From: Daejeonella sp.
GTDB lineage: Bacteria > Bacteroidota > Bacteroidia > Sphingobacteriales > Sphingobacteriaceae
Reading direction: 5' to 3'
Assembly: GCF_030695525.1 (NCBI RefSeq)
Contig: NZ_JAUYSS010000072.1
Coordinates: 62,001-126,000, forward strand
Length of the DNA stretch: 64,000 nt
Part shown: positions 25,826 through 33,147 of the stretch, piece after piece
Numbering within the stretch: position 1 is the first letter of the stretch
How the letters are laid out: every line of letters starts with the position of its first letter
Translations under genes and position numbers: made by a program
The notes under the pieces: model-generated
What the model was told of the DNA's origin: nothing
Database searches by the model: none
Seen by the model: the letters and a program-made list of their open reading frames with translations, nothing else

Positions 25826-26352
25826 TGTATCGTAAGTCATTTATTCTCCTTATTATTTTTATTTCCTCATGTACAGGTGGGGAAGAATTGGAAACAAAAA
25901 CTCAATTTTTTGATATCAAAGGATTTTTTGAAGCTGAGGCTAATAGACTGTCAAACAAAAAATCATACGTAGATAAGAGTGTTATTCAAAATAATCAGGC
26001 AGAGGTTAAAAAAAAACTAGCTGTAGACTGGGATAATGAACTTGCCCTATTCATAGCCTCAGATATTAATAAGCCTGCCTGGATTGATAGCTACAAGGTT
26101 GTAGGTGATGGTGTCCGGGTCACCTACCTGGCAATTGATACGAATCTTCGCACCAGATTTGTGGAGATACTAAAGGATAAGCAGGGAAAAGCTGTATATT
26201 TCAAAATAAAAAATTATACCCGGAGTAAGTTGTATGAATCTTCTGAAGAATTGTCATATTTTCCAGATTCGATTTACAAGATAAATAAAAATCAAACTGT
26301 GCTATTCCTGGGCAGTAACACTTATCAGATCATTGGGAAAATATTAAAATAA
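25825..26352 (+). CDS. Lipoprotein of unknown function coupled to gpmI
   Basis: This 175-aa protein has a short hydrophobic signal and lipobox (IFISSC, Cys15 or Cys16). I do not recognise the family. The mature sequence is lysine-rich and mixed alpha/beta, with no enzymatic motif. It overlaps the gpmI stop by one base, so translation is likely coupled, and ends nine bases from the convergent membrane-protein gene. Related lipoproteins beside gpmI in other genomes would show whether the link is conserved. Confidence 0.7.
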   Translation: MYRKSFILLIIFISSCTGGEELETKTQFFDIKGFFEAEANRLSNKKSYVDKSVIQNNQAEVKKKLAVDWDNELALFIASDINKPAWIDSYKVVGDGVRVTYLAIDTNLRTRFVEILKDKQGKAVYFKIKNYTRSKLYESSEELSYFPDSIYKINKNQTVLFLGSNTYQIIGKILK

Positions 26353-26361
26353 AAATCAATC

Positions 26362-26715
26362 CTATTCCCTGCTGTCTTGAAAATTTGCTAACTTATTATA
26401 AATAAACCCATAATAGATCATCAATATAATAAGACCAATGATAAAAAATATCATTGCAAAAGAACGTAAGCTATCATCGTAAAAAAACTCACCAATCATC
26501 CAGATTGTATTGGCCATTATCCAAAAACAGACAGCCAGGTTGTGATAAAGTTCGGAAATTATCTTTCTGAACTTAAATGTGATAAAAAAAGCGAGGAATA
26601 GTGTAGGGAAGATCATAATTAACCCAAATATCCGCAAATCCAAAACCCAACAGGTGTCTTTAAGTAACCAGCATGCAATATGAAGATTTTCGAACTTTCT
26701 GATTGATTTAAGCAT
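26362..26715 (-). CDS. Small multi-pass membrane protein
   Basis: This 117-aa protein from ATG 26715 opens with a charged segment, ENLHIACWLLKDTCWV, then shows about three transmembrane helices (around residues 32-50, 59-77 and 83-106). The frame stays open upstream to a TTG at 26787, but that extension runs through the terminator hairpin of the preceding gene and is not credible. The WLLKD motif marks a small family seen in Bacteroidota; its function is unknown to me. Confidence 0.65.
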   Translation of the reverse strand: MLKSIRKFENLHIACWLLKDTCWVLDLRIFGLIMIFPTLFLAFFITFKFRKIISELYHNLAVCFWIMANTIWMIGEFFYDDSLRSFAMIFFIIGLIILMIYYGFIYNKLANFQDSRE

Positions 26716-26760
26716 TGGAGAAAATGAGTAATCTGAATATCCTAAATTTTCAATAAAAGG

Positions 26761-26784
26761 AAAACCCGGAACATGCCGGGTTTT
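26761..26784 (-). terminator. Intrinsic terminator after the TPR gene
   Basis: AAAACCCGG (26761-26769) and CCGGGTTTT (26776-26784) form a nine-pair stem with a six-base loop. Read on the minus strand it lies 19 bases past the TPR stop, and its Ts continue into a T-rich tail. Confidence 0.75.
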
Positions 26785-26802
26785 CAAACTGTATTGATAA
26801 TA

Positions 26803-27417
26803 CTATTTCAGATTCTGAAGATATATTTTTGCGTCTTCCAACTGAGTAATGATATCCCTGCGGTCGGGGGTGATTGATAATACTTTTTCAAAATCTGAAA
26901 TGCAGGATCTGAAGGAACCCGTTGCTTTGTTCTTATCGTATAAGCCAGGAATTTTTTGACCTTTAAGTACACCATAATCCCGGTAAGCTACCGCCCTGTT
27001 CTGATATAATTTAACATCATCGGCGTTCAGGTCAATTGCTTTCGAAAAATCCTTGATAGAAGAAAGGAGCAGTTTCTCTCTATCGGCATTTGCAATACCC
27101 TTTGTATCATTTGCCATAATATTACTGGCTTTGCCTCTGTAGTAATAGGCACTATTTTCAGAAGGTTTTAAGGCAATGACCTTATTGAAGGTATTCACCG
27201 ACTCTTTATACCTTGCAGCATGATAATAAGAGTACCCTAACATATACAAGGTATTTAAATCAGTTGAGTCTTTCGCAAGTGCTTTTTCAAGGTTTGAAAC
27301 GGCAGCTTTGAAATCCCCGTCAATCAGAGCCTTCTGGCCCATTTTGTGGTAAGCGGTCTGAGCGAAAGCAATATTCGCTGTTAATAGAATAATTAGTAAA
27401 CCTGAAAATGATCTCAT
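26803..27417 (-). CDS. Exported TPR-repeat protein
   Basis: This 204-aa protein has a signal peptide (about residues 1-20, ending AFAQ) and then at least three or four tetratricopeptide units. Examples are DGDFKAAVSNLEKALAKD, NTLYMLGYSYYHAARYKESV and NSAYYYRGKASNIM. TPR proteins are periplasmic scaffolds; no partner can be named. The gene is divergent from lon and shares a 261-base intergenic region with it. It ends at a strong terminator. Confidence 0.82.
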   Translation of the reverse strand: MRSFSGLLIILLTANIAFAQTAYHKMGQKALIDGDFKAAVSNLEKALAKDSTDLNTLYMLGYSYYHAARYKESVNTFNKVIALKPSENSAYYYRGKASNIMANDTKGIANADREKLLLSSIKDFSKAIDLNADDVKLYQNRAVAYRDYGVLKGQKIPGLYDKNKATGSFRSCISDFEKVLSITPDRRDIITQLEDAKIYLQNLK

Positions 27418-27489
27418 TTTAATTGGTGACAGTTTAATTTCGTAGCAATAACGATCCTTTATATTTAATATTTTAAATGTACGAATTTA

Positions 27490-27505
27490 GTTTCTTGATA
27501 GAAAC
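27490..27505. promoter_or_regulatory. Candidate upstream activator site for lon
   Basis: GTTTCT (27490-27495) and AGAAAC (27500-27505) are a perfect inverted repeat with a TGAT spacer, about 85-100 bases upstream of the sigma-54 -24 element. That is a usual distance for a sigma-54 activator binding site. The assignment rests on symmetry and position only. Confidence 0.35.
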
Positions 27506-27589
27506 AAACTATGCCAAATTAATAAAACATGTCAGAAAATTTGTCTGTATATTTCTTTTTATCTGCCTATTTTATTAAATACAGGGATT

Positions 27590-27605
27590 TGGCACATACC
27601 TTGCA
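27590..27605 (+). promoter_or_regulatory. Consensus sigma-54 promoter upstream of lon
   Basis: TGGCAC (27590-27595), five bases, then TTGCA (27601-27605) matches the RpoN consensus TGGCACRNNNNTTGCW at every fixed position. The -24 GG is at 27591-27592 and the -12 GC at 27603-27604. The predicted start is near 27616, giving a leader of about 63 bases. A palindrome, GTCAT-A-ATGAC (27653-27663), lies in that leader. Confidence 0.7.
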
Positions 27606-27678
27606 CTTTTAGTTTTCAGGCTGATTTAATCGGCTTTTGAGAAAATTCAACTGTCATAATGACGTTATTAAGATATAG

Positions 27679-30153
27679 ATGAGTAACTACGATAATTTTG
27701 ATTTCAATCGCACTTTACCTTTAATTAGTGAAGATACCGAGTTCTTTCCACTGATGTCACAGGAAGATGAGGAGGAAATGAATAATGAAGAAACACCCGA
27801 CATTTTGTCGATACTGCCTTTACGCAATACCGTATTATTTCCGGGTGTGGTAATTCCGATCACGGTTGGGAGGGATAAATCAATCAAACTGATTAAAGAT
27901 GCATATCGTGGTGAAAGAATAATTGGAGTGGTGTCTCAAAAGGATGTAGGAATTGAAGATCCTGAATTCGAACAATTAAATCAGGTAGGTACAGTTGCGC
28001 TGATAATTAAGATGCTTCAGATGCCTGATGGGAACACTACGGTGATTATTCAAGGTAAACAGCGTTTTCGTTTGAATGAAGAGGTACAGAGCGACCCATA
28101 TATTAAGGCCAGTATACAGAAGTTTGAGGAGGTTCGTCCCAAGGCCGACAAGGAGTTTAAGGCACTAATGGCATCTATAAAGGAGATGGCCATGCAAATT
28201 ATTCAGCTTTCCCCGAATATTCCAAGTGAAGCCGGTATCGCCATAAAGAATATTGAAAGTTCATCTTTCCTGATCAATTTCATTTCTTCAAATATGAATG
28301 CTGAGGTTTCTGCAAAACAGCAGATGCTGGAAGTTGCTAACCTTCATGATCGGGCAAAAATGGTTCTGGTGCATTTAACCCAGGAACTGCAAATGCAGGA
28401 ACTAAAAAACCAGATACAGTCGAAAGTGCGTGTTGACCTGGATAAGCAACAGCGGGATTATTTCCTGAATCAGCAGTTAAAAACTATCCAGGAGGAGCTC
28501 GGAGGAAATTCCCCCGACCTTGAGTTAGAAAACCTGAGAGGCCGTGCCGCGCTTAAAAAATGGAGTAAAGAGGCAGCCGTTCACTTTAACAAAGAAATTG
28601 AGAAACTGGCCAGAATGAATCCTGCTGCAGCAGATTATTCGATTCAAATCAATTATCTCGAGCTATTACTGGATCTTCCATGGAATGATTTCACTAAGGA
28701 TATTTTTGATCTTAAACGTGCCGTTAAAATCCTTGAAAAGGATCATTATGGATTGGATAAAGTAAAGCAACGAATTATTGAATACCTCGCTGTACTTAAA
28801 TTAAAACATAATATGAAGGCGCCGATCCTTTGCCTGGTAGGCCCTCCGGGAGTAGGAAAAACCTCACTTGGTAAATCAATTGCGAAGGCTTTAGGCAGGA
28901 AATATGTCCGCATGGCCCTTGGTGGAATCAGGGATGAAGCGGAAATCAGAGGCCATCGCAAAACATATATCGGTGCCATGCCTGGTCGTATTATCCAATC
29001 CATAAAAAAAGCGGGCAGTTCAAACCCGGTATTTGTACTTGACGAAATAGATAAAGTTGGCAATGATTTTCGGGGTGATCCATCATCAGCACTTCTCGAA
29101 GTGCTTGATCCTGAGCAGAATAATGCATTCTACGATCACTATGTAGAAGTAGATTATGACCTGTCGAGCGTGATGTTCGTAGCAACTGCCAACAACCTTA
29201 GTTCTATTCAACCGGCCTTACTGGATCGGATGGAGATTATTGAAGTAAACGGCTACACCATTGAAGAGAAAATTGAGATCGCCAAACAGCATCTCTTACC
29301 AAAGCAGCGTGAACAACACGGCATTAAAGCGAAAGATATCAGCCTTAAAAATCAGGTTCTTGAAAAAGTAATCGAAGACTATACCAGAGAATCCGGAGTT
29401 CGTGGCCTTGAGAAGAAAATAGGTTCACTGGTACGTGGAATTGCGACCAAAATTGCAATGGATCTTGATTATAATCCGGCAGTCAGTAAAACCGATGTGG
29501 AAACTATTCTTGGTCCGCCAATTTACGACAAGGACTTGTACGAAGGCAATGAAGTTGCCGGCGTAGTAACTGGCCTGGCATGGACCCAGGTGGGCGGGGA
29601 TATTTTGTTTATTGAAGCAAGTCTTAGCCCCGGGAAAGGGAAATTATCCATGACCGGGAGCCTGGGGGATGTAATGAAGGAATCTGCAACAATTGCTATG
29701 GCCTATTTACGAGCCAACTCATCAAAATTTAATATAGATAACCGTTTATTTGACCAATGGGATGTCCATGTGCATGTTCCTGCCGGAGCAACACCTAAAG
29801 ACGGCCCATCGGCAGGGATTACCATGCTCACGGCACTTACTTCGGCATTCACCCAACGCAAGGTCAAACCTCATCTGGCAATGACAGGCGAAATTACCCT
29901 GCGTGGTAAAGTGCTACCAGTTGGTGGTATTAAAGAGAAGATATTAGCCGCAAAGAGAGCAAATATTAAAGAGATAATTCTATCAAAATCGAACAGAAAA
30001 GATATACTTGAAATTAAGGAGGATTATATTAAAGACTTAAACTTTCATTATGTGACCGAAATGAAGGAAGTAATTGAGCTTGCATTGAGTAAAGACAAGG
30101 TAAAGGATGCAATAGATCTTTCTTTAAAGACTAAATTAGCTGAAGTGCATTAA
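27679..30153 (+). CDS. lon: ATP-dependent protease Lon
   Basis: This 824-aa cytoplasmic AAA+ protease degrades misfolded and regulatory proteins. The N-terminal substrate-recognition domain begins at about residue 40 ([13 protein letters not shown]). The ATPase has Walker [14 protein letters not shown] and Walker [10 protein letters not shown]. The protease domain holds Ser711 in [10 protein letters not shown] and Lys754 in GGIKEKI, matching Ser679 and Lys722 of E. coli. A long acidic N-terminal tail (residues 1-38) is typical of Bacteroidota Lon. Upstream is a perfect sigma-54 promoter rather than a TAnnTTTG element. Confidence 0.96.
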   Translation: MSNYDNFDFNRTLPLISEDTEFFPLMSQEDEEEMNNEETPDILSILPLRNTVLFPGVVIPITVGRDKSIKLIKDAYRGERIIGVVSQKDVGIEDPEFEQLNQVGTVALIIKMLQMPDGNTTVIIQGKQRFRLNEEVQSDPYIKASIQKFEEVRPKADKEFKALMASIKEMAMQIIQLSPNIPSEAGIAIKNIESSSFLINFISSNMNAEVSAKQQMLEVANLHDRAKMVLVHLTQELQMQELKNQIQSKVRVDLDKQQRDYFLNQQLKTIQEELGGNSPDLELENLRGRAALKKWSKEAAVHFNKEIEKLARMNPAAADYSIQINYLELLLDLPWNDFTKDIFDLKRAVKILEKDHYGLDKVKQRIIEYLAVLKLKHNMKAPILCLVGPPGVGKTSLGKSIAKALGRKYVRMALGGIRDEAEIRGHRKTYIGAMPGRIIQSIKKAGSSNPVFVLDEIDKVGNDFRGDPSSALLEVLDPEQNNAFYDHYVEVDYDLSSVMFVATANNLSSIQPALLDRMEIIEVNGYTIEEKIEIAKQHLLPKQREQHGIKAKDISLKNQVLEKVIEDYTRESGVRGLEKKIGSLVRGIATKIAMDLDYNPAVSKTDVETILGPPIYDKDLYEGNEVAGVVTGLAWTQVGGDILFIEASLSPGKGKLSMTGSLGDVMKESATIAMAYLRANSSKFNIDNRLFDQWDVHVHVPAGATPKDGPSAGITMLTALTSAFTQRKVKPHLAMTGEITLRGKVLPVGGIKEKILAAKRANIKEIILSKSNRKDILEIKEDYIKDLNFHYVTEMKEVIELALSKDKVKDAIDLSLKTKLAEVH

Positions 30154-30213
30154 TTTGTCAAGAAATTCTGTAATAATCTTAATTTTATTGTGCACCTATC
30201 TAAAATTCAGATT

Positions 30214-30726
30214 ATGATAGCCAGAATTACTATAATATTAATCTTTTGTATTTCGCTAATAAGTAATACAAGAGCGCAGGAAAACAGAGCAGAATCTTCA
30301 GTACCTGAAAAAAGAGCGCAAAATATATTTGTTGAACTTGGTGGGCAGGGCTTATTATTCACCGCCAATTATGATACACGTTTTTCCAACCGAAGGGATG
30401 GGCTAGGCGGGAGGGTTGGAATAGGTTATGTTGCCATAGACGGAGATAATGCTACCACTGTACCATTATCCCTCAATTATCTTTTAGGCAAGGGGAAACA
30501 TTTTTTTGAAATGGGTCTTGGAGCAACATTTATGGCTACAGGCGGTACTGAAAATTCCTTTTTTTTTGATGATAATAATAGCAATGTAATTGGTACTATG
30601 AGCTTTTCATACCGATTACAGCCCTCGAATGGCGGCTTTTCACTTAGGGCTGGAATTACTCCGGTTTTCAACAAAAACTTTTTTATTCCATACTACGCTG
30701 GTTTAAGCTTAGGTTACAGTTTTTAA
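30214..30726 (+). CDS. Small exported beta-barrel-like protein
   Basis: The protein is 170 aa from ATG 30214; a GTG at 30190 opens the frame earlier but would weaken the signal peptide. Residues 1-23 are a signal peptide ending TRAQ. The mature part has alternating hydrophobic strands and ends in GLSLGYSF, with a terminal Phe as in outer-membrane barrels. The size suggests about eight strands. I do not recognise the function. It precedes a lipid A deacylase-like gene in the same direction by 61 bases. Confidence 0.7.
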   Translation: MIARITIILIFCISLISNTRAQENRAESSVPEKRAQNIFVELGGQGLLFTANYDTRFSNRRDGLGGRVGIGYVAIDGDNATTVPLSLNYLLGKGKHFFEMGLGATFMATGGTENSFFFDDNNSNVIGTMSFSYRLQPSNGGFSLRAGITPVFNKNFFIPYYAGLSLGYSF

Positions 30727-30787
30727 TCTATAATACAAGATGTTTACAGTTTTAATTCCCTCTAAACATATTACTCTAAATAACTGA

Positions 30788-31753
30788 ATGAAAAAAATAC
30801 TCCTGTTATTAACTCTTGCGTTATGTCTTACATTTTTGAGATCAAATGCTCAATACAATAGTTATAAAAGTGAATTGGGATTTAGAAGTGATAATGATTC
30901 CTATCTGGCACAAGGCCAGGACAGATATTACACCAATGGCCTGTTTGTGAAGTACAGAAGTGCCATCGATCAGTCGGCTATAAAAAACCCAAAGTTGAAT
31001 AAAATTATCTGGGAGCTTGAATCCGGGCAAAAAATGTTTAATCCGCAAACAGGAAGTATTATGAATCCGGATTTTATTGACCGGCCTTTCGCAGCTTATC
31101 TCTATGTAGGCGGAGCTATCAATTTCCTTTATAATTCTGAAGGCAATCTCAAATTAAAAATGCAGATTGGAACTATTGGCCCATCAGCAAAAGGGAAAGA
31201 GGCCCAGGAGTTCCTGCACAATACATTTGGTTTTTATGAAATTGATGGCTGGCAATGGCAGGTTAATAATGAGTTAGGGATCAATTCGAGCCTGGAATTT
31301 CAAAAGCTTATCGGTAGGCTGGGGTCCCAAAAAACAGATTTTAGTGTAAGCTCTTATCTCAATGCCGGAAACACTTTTGCCGGTGCAGGTGCCGGAATAC
31401 TTTTCCGTACGGGTGCCATAAATCCACTACATAGCTCTGCAAGTACCCAAAGCGTTGTTTCAAATAATAGCAAATCAAAAGTTGAAAAAGAATTTTTTTT
31501 CTACGCAAAACCCATGCTTCATTTCATAGCTTATGACGCAACGATCAAGGGTGGTATGTTCAGGAATGAAAAAGGACCTGTGGTCTTTGATGCAAAACCC
31601 CTGGTTTTCAGTCAGCAGGCCGGTGCTATTTTTTCAAGAAACAGATGGACAGCTGATTTTTCTGTTATATTCAAATCAAGGGAGATTAAAAGTAGCGCAA
31701 AACCTCATCAATACGGCTCTATGGCCCTATTTTACAGGTTAAATAAAGAATAG
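30788..31753 (+). CDS. LpxR-family lipid A deacylase-like outer-membrane protein
   Basis: This 321-aa protein has a signal peptide (about residues 1-21) and matches the LpxR/DUF2219 family. RSDNDSYL (Asn36, Asp37) and DRYYTNGL lie near the N-terminus, then Gln140 and His144 in AQEFLHNTFG, followed by GWQWQVNNE. In Salmonella LpxR the corresponding Asn, Asp, Gln and His take part in calcium-dependent removal of the 3'-acyloxyacyl group of lipid A. With those residues kept, a similar lipid A hydrolase role is likely. The substrate here is inferred. Confidence 0.8.
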   Translation: MKKILLLLTLALCLTFLRSNAQYNSYKSELGFRSDNDSYLAQGQDRYYTNGLFVKYRSAIDQSAIKNPKLNKIIWELESGQKMFNPQTGSIMNPDFIDRPFAAYLYVGGAINFLYNSEGNLKLKMQIGTIGPSAKGKEAQEFLHNTFGFYEIDGWQWQVNNELGINSSLEFQKLIGRLGSQKTDFSVSSYLNAGNTFAGAGAGILFRTGAINPLHSSASTQSVVSNNSKSKVEKEFFFYAKPMLHFIAYDATIKGGMFRNEKGPVVFDAKPLVFSQQAGAIFSRNRWTADFSVIFKSREIKSSAKPHQYGSMALFYRLNKE

Positions 31754-31754
31754 T

Positions 31755-32165
31755 TTATTCTCTAAAAAAATCCCTTCTGCTTATTTTCTTTAGCGCATTT
31801 AAATGTTTTGTCCTGAGCCTGCTTTCAATAGCTGAATGTTTGGGTTTTGTAGCTTTTCTGGCAGGAGGCACAAATAGGGCATTTTTGATCAATTGCTGAA
31901 GTTTTACCAAACTTTTCTGTTTATTAAGCAACTGACTTCTCTCCTCCTCGGTTATAACTTGTAATATTCCTTCAGAATTTATCTTATTAGCAAGTTTTTT
32001 CATTAAAATTTGCTTCTGCTCCCCGGTAAATAACCCGGATGCCTGAATATTGAGATTCAGTTCCACTTTTGAGGAAACCTTATTCACATTCTGACCACCT
32101 TTGCCACCACTTCTGGAAGTTTTGAAGCTAACCTCCTTAATCAAATCCTTTACCGCAAATTCCAT
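31755..32165 (-). CDS. arfB: Alternative ribosome-rescue factor ArfB
   Basis: The protein is 136 aa from ATG 32165; a TTG two codons upstream is less likely. It has the class I release-factor domain only, with the catalytic GGQ (residues 23-25) in SRSGGKGGQNVNKVSS, and a basic C-terminal tail rich in Lys and Arg. ArfB (YaeJ) enters stalled ribosomes lacking a stop codon and hydrolyses peptidyl-tRNA. There is no stop-codon recognition domain. It is convergent with the LpxR-like gene, with one base between them. Confidence 0.9.
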   Translation of the reverse strand: MEFAVKDLIKEVSFKTSRSGGKGGQNVNKVSSKVELNLNIQASGLFTGEQKQILMKKLANKINSEGILQVITEEERSQLLNKQKSLVKLQQLIKNALFVPPARKATKPKHSAIESRLRTKHLNALKKISRRDFFRE

Positions 32166-32253
32166 GAACAAAATTATCGATTACTGAATAATAAATAGCA
32201 TCCTATAGCAGCTCCTTTCAAAATAATATCAACCGGAAATCGAAAGCAAATTC

Positions 32254-32261
32254 TATTTTTG
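32254..32261 (+). promoter_or_regulatory. -7 element at the cmk start
   Basis: TATTTTTG fits TAnnTTTG exactly and ends six bases before the ATG at 32267. Transcription should begin at about 32264-32265, giving an almost leaderless mRNA. Confidence 0.5.
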
Positions 32262-32266
32262 CAGTG

Positions 32267-32956
32267 ATGAGCAAAAACATAGTCATAGCCATAGATGGTT
32301 ATTCATCCTGCGGAAAGAGTACAATTGCAAAAGCCCTGGCTAAAAAGCTGCATTTTATTTACATAGATACCGGTGCGATGTACCGTGCTGTAACGCTCTA
32401 TTTCCTGCGGAATAAAATTGACCTAAACAATCCTGTTGCTGTAAATACCGCTCTGGATAATATCAATATCAACCTGGATAACCATAATGAACAGACTTTA
32501 GTACTGTTAAATGAGGAAGATGTATCTGAAGAAATACGACAAATGCCTGTATCAGAGAAAGTGAGTCAGGTAAGTGCAATCAAAGCTGTTCGCACAGAAA
32601 TGGTAAAACAGCAGCAAAGAATGGGTAAATCCAAAAACATCATCATGGATGGTCGTGATATAGGTACAGTAGTCTTTCCTGATGCTACACTGAAATTTTT
32701 CATGACTGCCGACCCGCATATTCGTGCAGAACGACGCTATAAAGAACTGATAAATAAGGGAGAAAAGGTGAGTTTAGAAGAAATCTATGAGAATCTTGCA
32801 CTTCGAGACCATCAGGACACAACCAGGGAAGAAAGTCCCTTATCAAAGGCAAAAGATGCCATTGTACTTGACAATTCAACAATTAACCAGGAAATGCAAC
32901 TGGAATTCGCATTAACTTATATAAGGCCATTGCTATCAGATAAAAACCTCGAATAA
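32267..32956 (+). CDS. cmk: Cytidylate kinase
   Basis: This 229-aa enzyme phosphorylates CMP and dCMP with ATP. The P-loop GYSSCGKST spans residues 11-19. IDTGAMYRAVTLYFL, MDGRDIGTVVFPDA and LRDHQDTTREESPL are standard Cmk motifs. The start is the ATG at 32267; the GTG just before it is also in frame but less likely. It is followed by rpsA after 191 bases, a gene order seen in many bacteria. rpsA has its own -7 element. Confidence 0.95.
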   Translation: MSKNIVIAIDGYSSCGKSTIAKALAKKLHFIYIDTGAMYRAVTLYFLRNKIDLNNPVAVNTALDNININLDNHNEQTLVLLNEEDVSEEIRQMPVSEKVSQVSAIKAVRTEMVKQQQRMGKSKNIIMDGRDIGTVVFPDATLKFFMTADPHIRAERRYKELINKGEKVSLEEIYENLALRDHQDTTREESPLSKAKDAIVLDNSTINQEMQLEFALTYIRPLLSDKNLE

Positions 32957-33098
32957 TACCTCTCTATTCAATAAAAGCCTTCATAACAGAGAGGCTTAAT
33001 CCAAGGATTCCAGTCGTCCCAAAGATTTAAATACCCAGACCCCTCCGATTTAATTAAAATAAAGCATAGAAATGTTTTTTATTAAAAATCTTATTTTC

Positions 33099-33106
33099 TA
33101 CCTTTG
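33099..33106 (+). promoter_or_regulatory. -7 element of rpsA
   Basis: TACCTTTG fits TAnnTTTG exactly, 42 bases before the rpsA ATG. No clear -33 TTTG was seen. The predicted leader of about 38 bases contains AAGGAG. Confidence 0.5.
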
Positions 33107-33129
33107 CAGTCCGATTTAATGATCGGAAA

Positions 33130-33135
33130 AAGGAG
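33130..33135 (+). promoter_or_regulatory. Shine-Dalgarno-like AAGGAG before rpsA
   Basis: AAGGAG ends 12 bases before the ATG at 33148. This is longer than the usual 5-9 base spacing, but it stands out because most genes here have no such site. Confidence 0.35.
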
Positions 33136-33147
33136 ATAAATTAATTA

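Noticed and set aside
26716-26787. Upstream extension of the small membrane protein to 26787
   Set aside because: It begins with TTG and translates the terminator hairpin of the TPR gene. The ATG at 26715 fits the protein better.
28746-29185. Minus-strand open frames of 64-105 codons within lon
   Set aside because: They lie opposite the highly conserved AAA+ coding region and mirror its codon pattern.
32959-32994. Terminator after cmk
   Set aside because: CCTCTCT and AGAGAGG pair over seven bases, but the loop is 22 bases and no T-run follows. Too weak to list.
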